The notes under the pieces: generated by a model
Told to the model about the DNA's origin: nothing
What the model saw: the letters and a program-made list of their open reading frames with translations, nothing else
Databases searched by the model: none
Shown here: positions 8,689 to 17,568 of the stretch, one piece after another
How positions within the stretch are numbered: position 1 is the stretch's first letter
Layout: each line of letters begins with the position of its first letter
Origin: Bog-532 sp963833835
GTDB taxonomy: Bacteria; Actinomycetota; Actinomycetes; Streptosporangiales; Streptosporangiaceae
DNA: 64,000 nucleotides
Direction: 5' to 3'
NCBI GenBank assembly: GCA_963833835.1
Contig: CAWHZI010000002.1
Span: forward strand, 1-64,000
Translations under genes and position numbers: made by a program

Positions 8689-9165
8689 ATGAGCGCGACC
8701 CCCATACCAGGCCCGGCCGGTGACCCCGAGGTCCCCCGGCGCGACCTGGCCGCGATGATCGTCCCGCTGGCCCGCGCGCTGGTGGCGGCGGAAGAGCCCG
8801 TGCTGCAGGCGCACCAGGTCCCCATGTGGGGCTACGTGGTCCTCAACGCGCTGGCCGAGCAGCCGGTCCGCACCCAGGCCGCGCTGGCGCAGAGCATCGG
8901 CGCGGACAAGAGCCGCATCATCGTCGTCCTGGACGAACTCCAGGAACGCGGGCTGATCCAGCGCCAGCCCGATCCGGCCGACCGGCGGGTCCACCTGCTG
9001 TCCCTGACCGACGCGGGCCGCCGGCTGCGCGAGTCCGTGCGGACGGCCATCCAGCGCCAGGAAGAGGACCGGATCCTCTCGGTCCTGCCGGAGGCCGACC
9101 GGGCCGCCTTCGTCCGGGCGCTGCGGGTCCTGTCCGAGCTGCCGCCCGAGGACCTGCGCGAGTAG
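8689..9165 (+). CDS. MarR-family transcriptional regulator
   Basis: A 158-residue winged helix-turn-helix protein. The recognition region reads QAALAQSIGADKSRIIVVLD, and the wing reads ERGLIQRQPDPADRRVHLLS, the standard MarR pattern with DxR in the wing. Length and helical ends fit a dimeric MarR regulator, most of which bind phenolic or lipophilic ligands. It stands alone between the sigma locus and a convergent small gene, so its target is not evident. The 190 bp upstream hold GC-rich inverted repeats but no clear operator. Confidence 0.85.
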   Translation: MSATPIPGPAGDPEVPRRDLAAMIVPLARALVAAEEPVLQAHQVPMWGYVVLNALAEQPVRTQAALAQSIGADKSRIIVVLDELQERGLIQRQPDPADRRVHLLSLTDAGRRLRESVRTAIQRQEEDRILSVLPEADRAAFVRALRVLSELPPEDLRE

Positions 9166-9191
9166 GCGCGGCTCCCGCGGCCCCGCCGCGG

Positions 9192-9527
9192 TCAGGACTT
9201 GAGCAGGGGGCGCAGGTCGTCGAGCCGGTCGAACAGGTGCCAGATGTAGGCCGAGGAGCCGTTCTCCCGGTGGGGGTGAAGGTCGGCCAGTTCGGGGTCC
9301 TCGCGGTAGCTGTCGAAGGCCGCCTTGGAGTCCCACTCGACCAGGATGAGCACCTGCCGGGGTGCGATGTCGCCGGTGACGCTCTCCCGGAACCGGCCCA
9401 GCGCCACCACACGTCCGCCGTGCCGGGCGACCTCGCGGGCTGACCGGCGTGAATAGGCCAGGTACTCGGCCCGGTCGGCGACGTCGAAAAGGTTCAGCGC
9501 GTAGACCTTGGCTTGTTCGTCTGCCAC
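9192..9527 (-). CDS. DUF1330-like dimeric alpha/beta-barrel protein
   Basis: A 111-residue protein with the pattern of small ferredoxin-like barrel proteins. It has VYALNLFDVADRAEYLAYSR at the N-terminus, GGRVVALGRFRESV in the middle, and VLILVEWDSKAAFDSYREDP, the usual 'fate-W-s-aa-y-s-pey' strand-helix. Members of this group are of uncertain function; some act as small oxygenases or isomerases. It starts at GTG 9527 and is convergent with the MarR gene, with 26 bp between stops. Confidence 0.6.
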   Translation of the reverse strand: MADEQAKVYALNLFDVADRAEYLAYSRRSAREVARHGGRVVALGRFRESVTGDIAPRQVLILVEWDSKAAFDSYREDPELADLHPHRENGSSAYIWHLFDRLDDLRPLLKS

Positions 9528-9680
9528 AGCCCCGACTCTAGGCCAGTGCGCTTCCGGGAAATCTAGGTAATCGGGCCCGAAATATAGGTGTCGCTACGCA
9601 TTTTCGGGGCGGCATCGTGCTCCGTACGGTCAGGACATCAGCGCGGGGGCCCGCCCGGCGCAGCACCCAGGAGGATTCCC

Positions 9681-10040
9681 ATGGCTCTCAGAGACTCGAT
9701 GCGCGATTCGGCCGCCGAATACCTGCAGCCCGGTGAGACGATCCAGGCGGTGATGGGGGCACAGACCGCCAGCCAGTGGATGGTCCCGCTCACCGGCTTC
9801 ATCTTCTTCCCGCTCATCAACCACTACCGCATCATCGCCGTCACCCCGAAGCGGATCGTGGTCCTGGACGCCGGCAAGTCCAGCATGAAGAAGGCCCGCG
9901 GCGTCGTCACCGAGCTGCCCCGCTCGGTCCAGCTCGGCCCGGGCTCGGGCGCCTGGCACGTCATCCCGGCCGGACAGGAGAAGCTCCGCGTGCACCGCCG
10001 CTTCTTCAAGGACATCCAGGCCGCTGACGCCGCAGCGTGA
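9681..10040 (+). CDS. small PH-like-domain protein
   Basis: About 119 residues from ATG 9681, chosen because GGAGG lies eight bases upstream. An open frame extends back to 9588 but has no supporting signal. The order of elements (EYLQPGETIQAVMGAQ, a hydrophobic MVPLTGFIFFPLINHY, RIIAVTPKRIVVLDAG, then basic strands) matches bacterial pleckstrin-homology-like proteins. Such proteins often sit in membranes or bind lipids; the function here is unknown. Its stop overlaps the GTG start of the next gene by four bases, so the two are co-translated. Confidence 0.6.
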   Translation: MALRDSMRDSAAEYLQPGETIQAVMGAQTASQWMVPLTGFIFFPLINHYRIIAVTPKRIVVLDAGKSSMKKARGVVTELPRSVQLGPGSGAWHVIPAGQEKLRVHRRFFKDIQAADAAA

Positions 10041-11170
10041 AAATCCTGAGCTCATCGGGCCGGGCGATCCTCGCCCGGCCCCAGGGCCGGATGCTGGCCG
10101 CGGCGAGCGCCTGCGCCCTGGCCCTGTCTGCCGTGGCCGCCCTCGGGCCGGGCGCCCCCACCGCCCTGGCCGCGTCGAAGTACCCGACACCGGCCATCGC
10201 GGTGGCCGCCGGCAACACCGTCGTCGCCACCGAGACCTCGGCCCACGGCCTGCACTTCTACTGGAACGAGTTCGGCACCGACACGTGGCACGTGCAGCAG
10301 GTGGTCAACAATCAGGCCTACTCCGCACCGGCCATGGTCGTGTACGGCGACGCCGTGGTCATCGCCGCGGAGGGCCAGGACAACACGCTGGACCTGTACT
10401 GGGAGCAGGTCGGCAATTCGCTGGGGTGGCGGGGCAGGCAGATCGCCGGGCCGGGGACCACGTACTCGGCACCGTCGATGGTGGTCAACGGGGGCAACCT
10501 GAACCTCGCCGTCACCGGTCCCTCGCTCTCCCTGGAGTTCTACTGGGTGAACGGACTCGCCTCCGCGGGGCACCCGGAGCCGGTCGCGGGGGTGAACACG
10601 ACCTTCTCGGCCCCATCGATCGCGCTGAACGACAGCGACGTCGACATCGTCAGCCAGGGACCAGCCAACAGCCTTGACTTCTACCAGGCGCGCGTCGGCA
10701 CCGGGAAATGGCAACCGGAGGTCGTGGCCGGTGCCGCGACGACCTACTCCGCCCCATCGGTCAGCACCTATCTGAACGTCGACGCCAGCGTGGTCGCCGA
10801 AGGGCCTGACCTCAGCCTGCATTACTACTGGAAGACCAACATCACCCAGACCTGGCACCCGGTCACCTTTTCCGGGCCCGGGGCCATCGGCCAGCCCGCC
10901 ATCGCGATCGATGGTCTCAGCCTGGCCGTCGTCACCCACGCCCAGGCCGGCGTCCTGGCCAGCTACGGCAGCGGCGACGTCAACGGCGTGGGCTGGAACC
11001 GCGAGCCCGTGAACACCACGGCCTCTCCGGCCGGGTCCGACGCGGCCGCAACCGCTAACGGCCCCAGTATCAACATCGCGGTCTTCGGCACCGGGGGCGA
11101 CCTCGACTTCTACTGGCAGGACAACACCGGGTTCAACCGGGAGGTCATCGCCCCGGCGGGCGCCAACTGA
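10037..11170 (+). CDS. secreted seven-repeat beta-propeller-like protein
   Basis: A 377-residue exported protein from GTG 10037. The N-terminus has a signal peptide with Arg residues, a hydrophobic run (ASACALALSAVAAL) and an ALAAS cleavage site near residue 45. The rest holds seven repeats of about 46 residues. Each repeat carries an FYW-type strand (LHFYWNEF, LDLYWEQV, LEFYWVNG, LDFYQARV, LHYYWKTN, LDFYWQDN) and a TTYSAPS-type turn. Seven such blades fit a lectin-like propeller that binds sugars or cell-wall polymers (inference). No catalytic motif is visible. It is translationally coupled to the PH-like gene. Confidence 0.7.
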   Translation: MKILSSSGRAILARPQGRMLAAASACALALSAVAALGPGAPTALAASKYPTPAIAVAAGNTVVATETSAHGLHFYWNEFGTDTWHVQQVVNNQAYSAPAMVVYGDAVVIAAEGQDNTLDLYWEQVGNSLGWRGRQIAGPGTTYSAPSMVVNGGNLNLAVTGPSLSLEFYWVNGLASAGHPEPVAGVNTTFSAPSIALNDSDVDIVSQGPANSLDFYQARVGTGKWQPEVVAGAATTYSAPSVSTYLNVDASVVAEGPDLSLHYYWKTNITQTWHPVTFSGPGAIGQPAIAIDGLSLAVVTHAQAGVLASYGSGDVNGVGWNREPVNTTASPAGSDAAATANGPSINIAVFGTGGDLDFYWQDNTGFNREVIAPAGAN

Positions 11171-11276
11171 CCGGCTTTTCGCCAACCGGGCCAGGTCCGC
11201 TGATCGGGCGGCGCACTGGTCAGCGGGCCGGCCCAGCCTGGCTAGATTGGACCAAAAGGTCCCGTATTATTAAATA

Positions 11277-11921
11277 ATGATTGAACAGAGTCTCTTCTCG
11301 CTGGCCCGCACGCCGGATGCGGACCCGGAGCGGACCGGCGGGATGGACGTGGCCGTCGACGAGACGTTCGCCACCGCGACCCGGATCCAGCTCGATGACA
11401 CCTCGTGGGTCGAGCACGTCCAGGGCTGGCTGGCCGGCGACGCCGAGCTCATGGCGGCGCTGATGGAGCAGGCGGCCTGGGAGCAGCGCTCGCGCTGGAT
11501 GTACACCCGGATGGTCGCCGAGCCGCGGCTGACGGCGGAGTACCCGGTCATCGCCGACGCTCCGCAGCCGGTGCTCCGCTACCTGACCGAGGTGCTGTCG
11601 GCCCACTACGGGCGACCGTACGCGCGGCTGTGGATGAACTGGTACCGGGACAACAATGACGGCACGGGCTGGCACGCCGACCGACCGCAGAACAAGCTGG
11701 ACGAGGCGGTGATCCCGGTCCTCAGCCTGGGGGCGACCCGCCGGTTCCTTATCCGCCCAGAGGCCGGGGGACCCAGCACCACCATCGTGACCCACGGCGG
11801 CGACCTCGTGGTCATGGGCGGCCGCTGTCAGAAGGACTACCGGCACTCGGTGCCCAAGCAGAAGCAGGCCGCGGGCGCGCGCCTGAGCCTGAACTTCTCG
11901 ATCGACATCCCGGCTGACTAG
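11277..11921 (+). CDS. AlkB-like 2-oxoglutarate/Fe(II) dioxygenase
   Basis: A 214-residue protein with the AlkB-fold signatures. The metal ligands are WHADRP (HxD) and YRHSVP (distal His), and ARLSLNF carries the 2-oxoglutarate-binding Arg. NWYRDNNDGTGWHAD matches the conserved N-Y-x-G-x-D-x-I-G-W-H-x-D block of DNA/RNA demethylases. It probably repairs alkylated nucleic acid. The start ATG lies at an AT-rich palindrome (ATTATT-A-AATAAT, 11265-11277), likely part of the promoter. TetR and SDR genes follow on the same strand with spacing of about 10 bp, so the three may be co-transcribed. Confidence 0.85.
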   Translation: MIEQSLFSLARTPDADPERTGGMDVAVDETFATATRIQLDDTSWVEHVQGWLAGDAELMAALMEQAAWEQRSRWMYTRMVAEPRLTAEYPVIADAPQPVLRYLTEVLSAHYGRPYARLWMNWYRDNNDGTGWHADRPQNKLDEAVIPVLSLGATRRFLIRPEAGGPSTTIVTHGGDLVVMGGRCQKDYRHSVPKQKQAAGARLSLNFSIDIPAD

Positions 11922-11930
11922 GGTGTCGGC

Positions 11931-12563
11931 ATGGCCACGCAGGCAGCAGAAGGCGCATCACCCGGCCATCGGCTGACCGCGCGCGGGGCGGCGACCCGGG
12001 ACCGTATCGTCCAGGCCGCCGCCGACCTGATGTACGCCCAAGGCGTCAACGGCACCACCCTGGACGACGTCCGGGCGGCCACCGGCACCAGCAAGTCCCA
12101 GCTGTACCGGCACTTTCCCGACAAGGAGGCGCTGGTCCACGCGGTGATCACCCTACGGGGCCAGCAGATCCTCGACCGGGAAACCCAGCGGCTGGGGCGG
12201 CTCAGCTCGTTCAGCGGCCTGACCCGCTGGCGTAACGCCCTGATCCAGGTCAACTCGCTCCAGAACGGGGCTTTCGGCTGCGCCCTCGGGTCGATGGCCA
12301 ACGAGCTCGCCGACCAGGACGAGCAGGCGCGGGTCAGCCTGGCCGCCCTGTTCAGTTCCTGGGAAGAGTTGCTGGCCGCCGGGCTCCGGCGGATGCAGGA
12401 CAAGGGCACGCTGAGCCCGGACGCCGATCCTGGCCGGCTGGCCATCGGCCTGATGGCCGCCCTGCAGGGTGGCTACCTCCTGGCCAGCACCGCCCGCGAT
12501 GTCCGGCCCATGGAGATCGCGCTGGACCTCGCGCTGGACCAGGTCAAGTCCTACCTGACGTAG
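11931..12563 (+). CDS. TetR-family transcriptional regulator
   Basis: A 210-residue protein. The N-terminal helix-turn-helix reads RDRIVQAAADLMYAQGVNGT, then DDVRAATGTSKSQLYRHFPDKEALV, the canonical TetR pattern. The C-terminal helical ligand domain contains QNGAFGCALGSMANELADQD, typical of the branch that controls oxidoreductases. It sits between the AlkB-like gene (9 bp gap) and an SDR (9 bp gap). It may regulate the SDR, but no separate operator can be seen because there is almost no intergenic space. Confidence 0.88.
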   Translation: MATQAAEGASPGHRLTARGAATRDRIVQAAADLMYAQGVNGTTLDDVRAATGTSKSQLYRHFPDKEALVHAVITLRGQQILDRETQRLGRLSSFSGLTRWRNALIQVNSLQNGAFGCALGSMANELADQDEQARVSLAALFSSWEELLAAGLRRMQDKGTLSPDADPGRLAIGLMAALQGGYLLASTARDVRPMEIALDLALDQVKSYLT

Positions 12564-12572
12564 CGTGGTCGC

Positions 12573-13409
12573 ATGGTCCAGCCGCAGACGATCGTCATCA
12601 CCGGCGCCAGCGACGGCATCGGTGCCGAAGCGGCCCGCCAGCTCGCCGCCCGGGGTGAGCAGGTCGTGCTGACGGGACGGTCACCAGCCAAGACCGCGGC
12701 GGTGGCGGCCGAGCTGAACGCTCCCTACTACGTGGCCGACTTCGCTGACCTGGCTCAGGTCCGCGAGCTGGCCGGGGCCCTGGCGGCGGAGTACCCGCGC
12801 ATCGATGTGCTGGCCAACAACGCCGGCGGCATCTTCGGGTCCCGCGAACTGACTCCAGACGGTTTCGAGAAGACGTTCCAGGTCAACCACCTCGCGCCAT
12901 TCCTGCTTACCACCCTGCTGCTGCCCACCCTGACCGCCAGCTCGGCCAAGGTCGTCCAGACCTCCAGCTCCGCGGCCAAGCTCTACGGCCTCATCGACAT
13001 CGAGGACCTGCAGAACGAGAAGAAGTACTCGCCGAACAAGGCCTACGGTGACGCCAAGCTGGCCAACATCTTGTTCACCCGCGAACTGCAGCGCCGCTAC
13101 GGTGCCCAGGGCATCAGCGCGGTGGCCTTCCATCCCGGCGTGGTCGCGACCAACTTTGCCAGCGACACCACCAGCTTCTTCCGCTTCGTCTACCACACGC
13201 CCCTGAAGTGGCTCATGGCTACCACGGCGCGCAAGGCCGCGGGCACGCTCACGTTCCTGGCCGAAGGCACCCCGGGCCAGACCTGGCAACCCGGAGAGTT
13301 CTACGCCGACAACAAGCTGGCCCGCTCCAACGAGCAGGCCTACGATGACTACCTGGCCCGCGAGCTGTGGGACCAGAGCGCGGCCATGCTGTCCATCACG
13401 ACGGCCTGA
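12573..13409 (+). CDS. short-chain dehydrogenase/reductase
   Basis: A 278-residue classical-type SDR. The cofactor motif is TGASDGIGAEAARQLA near residue 7, NNAGG follows near residue 83, and the active-site YGDAK lies near residue 153. The segment ELQRRYGAQGISAVAFHPGVV follows the retinol-dehydrogenase-like branch. It reduces or oxidises an unknown carbonyl or alcohol with NAD(P)H. It is probably the last gene of the AlkB-TetR-SDR run; the next 250 bp are non-coding. Confidence 0.87.
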   Translation: MVQPQTIVITGASDGIGAEAARQLAARGEQVVLTGRSPAKTAAVAAELNAPYYVADFADLAQVRELAGALAAEYPRIDVLANNAGGIFGSRELTPDGFEKTFQVNHLAPFLLTTLLLPTLTASSAKVVQTSSSAAKLYGLIDIEDLQNEKKYSPNKAYGDAKLANILFTRELQRRYGAQGISAVAFHPGVVATNFASDTTSFFRFVYHTPLKWLMATTARKAAGTLTFLAEGTPGQTWQPGEFYADNKLARSNEQAYDDYLARELWDQSAAMLSITTA

Positions 13410-13661
13410 CCTGGGCCTTCAAAATTCCGGGCCGAAGATTTCCGGGGCTGGAATAGCCCTGGCCGGCCTCGCGTTCTTAACCCTGGTCGATGCGTTAGTG
13501 TCCCCCGGGCTCAACTCACTGCCTTCATGGAATACCGTCCGGCTGGAGCCATGTTGTGCCTTTCGCCGTGAGGCGACCTGCGCACCGGCCACGGCACGCC
13601 CTCGTGAGCAGCTGCTCCCGGGGGCGCTGTCATTTCCAAAGGCACCGTCCGGGCCGGTGCG

Positions 13662-14096
13662 TCAGGTTCCGCCGAGCACGGTGACCAGCACCAGGACGAT
13701 GGTGGTGACGGCCAGCAGGCCGTGGGCGATGACGACCGGCAGCGGGAAGTTCCGTTCCGGCGGGACGGCGCGCTTGCTGGCCAGCCCCGGGCCAGGCCGG
13801 GCGAAGCTGCGGTACACGCGGACCCAGCGCGCCGCCATGGCCAGGCCCAGGACGGCGGCCGTGCCCACCACGGCGACCGAGGCCCAGGCCAGCCGGTCCT
13901 GATCGATCAGGATGTAGCTGAACCACAAGGCCAGGCCGCCCATTCCGAGCAGCGCGTGCGTAGATATCACCGGTATGGGCAGCCGGGTCGCGGCCGAGCC
14001 CTGGAACTCGCTGTCGTACTCGATGATCCAGATCATCAGCAGCACGAGGCCGCCGAAGACGGTAAGTATCCAGGCGAACAGGGCGGCGATGCTCAT
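13662..14096 (-). CDS. four-helix integral membrane protein
   Basis: A 144-residue protein that is mostly hydrophobic. Membrane segments lie at about 5-24 (LFAWILTVFGGLVLLMIWII), 46-66, 71-88 and 122-141. A cytoplasmic basic loop (RWVRVYRSFARPGPGLASKR) separates the third and fourth. No catalytic or transport motif is recognised. It is divergent from the decayed LysR gene and convergent with nothing nearby, so context gives no role. Confidence 0.6.
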   Translation of the reverse strand: MSIAALFAWILTVFGGLVLLMIWIIEYDSEFQGSAATRLPIPVISTHALLGMGGLALWFSYILIDQDRLAWASVAVVGTAAVLGLAMAARWVRVYRSFARPGPGLASKRAVPPERNFPLPVVIAHGLLAVTTIVLVLVTVLGGT

Positions 14097-14192
14097 CTCG
14101 CGCGGAATCCTCCAGGGTCGGTGGGCCGGCTCCGCTGTGTACGTATACGGGCCAGGCGACGGGCGGGATTGGCTACGGGGTTAGCCTGCCGC

Positions 14193-15096
14193 GATTGAGC
14201 TCCGGCGCACCAGACTCGGGCCGTGGCCGAGGAGGCCCACTTCGGCCGGGCGGCCGAGCGGCTGCAGATGGCCCAGCCCCCGTTGTCACAGCAGATCAAG
14301 GCGCTCGAAGCCGAGATGGGCGGGGTCCACCGCACGACGCGCAAGGTGGAGCTCACCGCGGCCGGGGAGTGCTTCCTGGACGGGCCCGCCGGATCCTGGC
14401 CGACGTCGACGACGCTGTGACCGAAGCGGGTCAGGTCGCCCAGGGCATGCTGGGCCGGATCGCGATCGGGTTCACCGGCTCGGCCACCTACGACCTGCTG
14501 CCCGCCCTGGTCCGGGTGCTGCGGGCCGACCTGCCCGGGATCGAGCTGGATTCACGGCGAGATGCTAGCCCCGGACCAGGTGGCCGCGCTGGCCGATGGT
14601 CATTGGACCTGGGGCTGCTGCGGCCTCTCGTGCGCAGCGCGGACGTCGAGGTGCACTGCTCCGGCGCGAGCCGCTGATCGCGGTGCTTCCGGAGCGTCAC
14701 CGCTGGCCAGGCGCGACCGGGTGCAGCTGTCCGACTGAGGGACGACCCGTTTATCACCTACCGGCGCGCCGGTCGGTCGTGTACGAGGCGGTCATCGACG
14801 CCTGCCAGCACGCGGGCTTCGTCCCGGCGGCCCGGCACGAGGTCGCCGAGACCTCCACCCTGGTCTCCTTCGTGGCGGCCGGCCTCGGGGTCGCGCTGGT
14901 GCCGGCGTCGGTGCAGCATCTGCGGATCACCGGGGCGACCTACCTGCCGCTGGCCGGGACGCCGCGGGAGGTGGAGCTGGCCCTGGCCACCCGGGCCGGG
15001 GAGACCTCCCCGCACGTGGCCCGGGTCCGGGCCCGGGCTGAGGCCCTCATCAGCGACACCAGGTCGCGATTGAGACGCCCAAGCTCTCAATCGCGA
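14193..15096 (+). pseudogene. decayed LysR-family regulator (catR-like position)
   Basis: Three phases must be joined to read a LysR protein. The helix-turn-helix (AEEAHFGRAAERLQ, QPPLSQQIKALEAEMG) is in the phase of 14223. The linker and first effector strand (GMLGRIAIGFTGSATYDLLP) are in the phase of 14195. The C-terminal effector domain (VSFVAAGLGVALVPASVQ) is in the phase of 14596. Residues between EMGG and RTTRKVEL are deleted (normally VRLLD), and the very start is scrambled. It precedes catB- and catA-like pseudogenes on the same strand, so it was probably the LysR activator of a catechol pathway. Confidence 0.85.
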
Positions 15097-15107
15097 GCAT
15101 TTTTGTA
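15064..15107 (+). terminator. intrinsic terminator or attenuator
   Basis: A perfect 12-bp stem, TCGCGATTGAGA (15064-15075) and TCTCAATCGCGA (15085-15096), with a 9-base loop is followed by GCATTTTTGTATTT. The T run after a strong hairpin is the classic rho-independent form, rare in so GC-rich a sequence. It ends the regulator pseudogene and lies about 50 bp before the catB-like start. Confidence 0.85.
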
Positions 15108-15153
15108 TTTCACAGACCGGCCCGGGTGCGTGAGACTCGGGTCAGGGGTGGTC

Positions 15154-16255
15154 ATGAAAATCACCAGGGTCGAGGCGATCCCGTTCGCGATCCCGTACCG
15201 CAAGCCGCTGCGGTTCGCGTCCGGCGAGGTCACCCAGGCTGAGCACGTGCTGGTCCGGGTGCACACCGACGACGGCCTGACCGGCGTGGCCGAGGCGCCG
15301 CCCCGCCCCTACACCTACGGCGAGACGCAGGCCTCGATCCTGGCCGTCATCCGCACCGTGTTCGCCCCGCAGGTGATCGGCCTTTCCCCGCTGGAGCGCG
15401 AGCAGATCCGCGCCCGCCTGGACCGCACGGTGGGCAACCCCACGGCCAAGGCCGCGATCGACATGGCCGTCTGGGACGTCATCGGCCAGTCGGCCGGCGT
15501 CCCCGTGACCGAGCTGCTGGGCGGCTACGGCAACCGGATGCGCGTGGCCCACATGGTCGGGTTCGCCGAGCCCGCCGAGATGGTGGCCGAGGCCGGGCGG
15601 GTCGGTGAGCTGTACGGCATCACCACGTTCAAGGTCAAGGTCGGGCGCCGGCCCATCGACCTGGACATCGCGGCCTGCCGCGCGCTCCGGGACAGGCCTG
15701 GGCGACGGAGCCGAGCTCTACATCGACGGCAACCGCGGCTGGACGGCGGCGGAAGCGGCCCGCGCGCTGCGGGCCATGGCCGACCTCGATCTGCAGTTCG
15801 CCGAGGAGCTGTGCCCGGCCGACGACGTGCTCAGCCGCCGCTGGCTGGTGTCCCAGGCCACGATCCCCATGTTCGCCGACGAGAGTGTCCCGACCCCCGG
15901 GGACGTGACCCGGGAACTGCTCGGCGGCTCGGCCAACGGCATCAGCATCAAGACCGCGCGGACCGGCTTCACCGGGTCGCACCGCATCCTGGCCCAGTGC
16001 GAGGGGCTCGGGGTCGACGTGGTGCTGGGCAACCAGATCGACGGCCAGCTCGGCTCGCTCTGCAGCCTGGCCTTCGGGGCCGCGTTCGAAGCCACCTCAC
16101 GCCGGGCCGGCGAACTGTCGAACTTCCTGGACATGAGCGACGACCTGCTGGCCGAGCCCCTGCAGATCCAGCACGGGACGCTACGGGTCCGCGAGGCGCC
16201 CGGCCTCGGCGCCACGCTCGACGAGGACAAACTCGCGCACTACCGCACCGACTGA
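15154..16255 (+). pseudogene. catB: muconate cycloisomerase-like gene, frameshifted
   Basis: An enolase-superfamily muconate lactonizing enzyme, normally about 366 residues. The frame from ATG 15154 encodes the N-terminal cap and FKVKVG (catalytic Lys). Near 15694 one extra base in CGGGACAGGCCTGGG shifts the phase; removing the A gives RDGLGDGAELYIDGNRGW. The second phase then carries the metal ligands Asp in YIDGN, Glu in FAEELCP and Asp in FADESV, plus the second Lys in GISIKTARTG. All catalytic residues survive, so the break is recent or an assembly error. It would convert cis,cis-muconate to muconolactone. Confidence 0.87.
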
Positions 16256-16290
16256 CCCGACCAGCCCAGGACAGACGAAGGGAACTAGCC

Positions 16291-17160
16291 ATGACACCAC
16301 GCTAAAACCGCAGCGAGAAGGCCACCGCGGCCGCGACCGGGGCCTCCGCGACCGAGCGGTTCCGGGCCGACAAGGCCGGGGCCACCGACACGCCGCCGGA
16401 GCGGGTCAGCCTGCTCGCCCGCGAACTGCTCGAAGCCGTCTACGGCATCATCCGCAAGAACGACGTCACCTACCCCGAGTACGACGCGCTCAAGGCCTGG
16501 CTGATCCAGGTCGGCGCGGACGGTGAGTGGCCGTTGTTCCTGGACGTGTTCGTCGAGCACGTGGTGGAGGAGGTGACCAGCGCCGCCCGCGAGGGCAGCA
16601 AGGGCACGATCGAGGGCCCGTTCTACGCGCCGGGGGCGCCGAGTTCGGGGCCGAGGCGACCCTGCCGATGCGGGACGGCGAGCCGGGCACCCCGCTGGTG
16701 TTCCACGGCCAGGTCCGCGCGGTCGACGGCACGCCGCTGGGCGGGGCCGAGGTGGACATCTGGCACTGCGACGACGACGGCTACTACGCCCAGTTCGCCC
16801 CGGGCATCCCCGAGTGGAACCTGCGCGGCCGGATCACGGCCGACGCCGACGGCCGGTTCCGCATCCACACCATCCAGCCCGCGCCGTACCAGATCCCGAC
16901 CGACGGGGCCACCGGCGCCCTCATCCGCGCGGCCGACTGGCACGCCTGGCGGCCCGCCCACCTGCACATGAAGGTGTCCGCACCCGGGTACCAGCTGATT
17001 ACGACGCAGCTGTACTTCCCCGGCGACCCGCACAACGAGGACGACATCGCCTCGGCGGTCAAGCCGGAGCTGATGCTGGACCCGAAGCCCGCCGCCGACG
17101 GCCACGGCGTCGACGTGGAGTACGACTACGTGCTCGACCCCGGCCTGACCGAGCAGAGAG
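16291..17160 (+). pseudogene. catA: catechol 1,2-dioxygenase-like gene, nonsense and frameshift
   Basis: After ATG 16291 (preceded by GAAGGGA) the fifth codon is TAA; CAA to TAA is a likely change. The phase continues as the N-terminal helical domain (AREGSKGTIEGPFYAPGA). A base is missing near 16640, and the rest is in the phase of 16527: GTPLVFHGQV, DIWHCDDDGYYAQF, PAPYQIPTDG, RPAHLHMKVSAPGY. The two Tyr and two His ligands of the non-haem ferric site are present. The stop also appears lost, because the frame runs on to 17537. The enzyme would have opened catechol to cis,cis-muconate. Confidence 0.87.
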
Positions 17161-17169
17161 GAGCAGCCC

Positions 17170-17200
17170 GTGCTGTTCGCGGTGAGGGACCGGGGCCTGG
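17170..17200 (+). pseudogene. possible stub of muconolactone isomerase gene
   Basis: GAGAGGAGCAGCCC followed by GTG at 17170 begins MLFAVRDRG. CatC proteins typically begin MLF-V-M-V, so the first six residues and the ribosome site fit, after which similarity stops. The position directly behind catA is where catC usually lies in actinomycetes. The evidence is only a handful of codons, so this could be chance. Confidence 0.28.
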
Positions 17201-17201
17201 G

Positions 17202-17510
17202 TTATCGAACGCCGCTGCCCGCGGTCCAGCCGGCCGGTGGCGGCGGTGCGGTGTCGACGGCGCGGGCCAGTTGGGCCGCACGGTCATGGCCGACGATGGG
17301 GCTGAGCCAGGCGGTGAGCTGCGCCGCGTCGGGGGCGGGGAACCGCTGGGTGCCGAACAGGTCCTCGGTGCCGCCCGCGCCGGGCAGCAGGATCTTCCAG
17401 GTCGCGGGCTCGTCCGGGTCCGCGGTGTAGGTCAGCACGCAGGACGGCCCGGCTTGGTCCCGGAGCTCGTACCTGGTCTGGTGACCGGCGTGCGTTCTTT
17501 CCACGTTCAT
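17202..17510 (-). CDS. small hypothetical protein
   Basis: A 102-residue soluble protein starting at ATG 17510 behind a strong AGGAGG at the expected distance. It contains RYELRDQAGPSCVLTYTADP, ATWKILLPGAGGTEDLFGTQ and a helix PDAAQLTAWLSPIVGHDRAAQL. I do not recognise the family. Its 3' end meets the remains of the catechol operon on the other strand. The DUF1275 gene lies upstream on the same strand with a 58-bp gap, so the two may share a transcript. Confidence 0.6.
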   Translation of the reverse strand: MNVERTHAGHQTRYELRDQAGPSCVLTYTADPDEPATWKILLPGAGGTEDLFGTQRFPAPDAAQLTAWLSPIVGHDRAAQLARAVDTAPPPPAGWTAGSGVR

Positions 17511-17568
17511 CGGTGCCTCCTGAACCAGTTCTTCTGAAGATGCGCGGTCAAGGTTCAGTGCTGGGGGT

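Noticed and set aside
14596..16305. A 569-residue fusion of LysR C-terminus and muconate cycloisomerase
   Set aside because: The frame joins them only by chance of phase. A terminator and a separate start (15154) lie between, and both parts continue in other phases.
16527..17537. Single 336-residue gene from catA to 17537
   Set aside because: Only the first two-thirds is dioxygenase; the rest is antisense to a gene with its own strong ribosome site. The long frame results from a lost stop.
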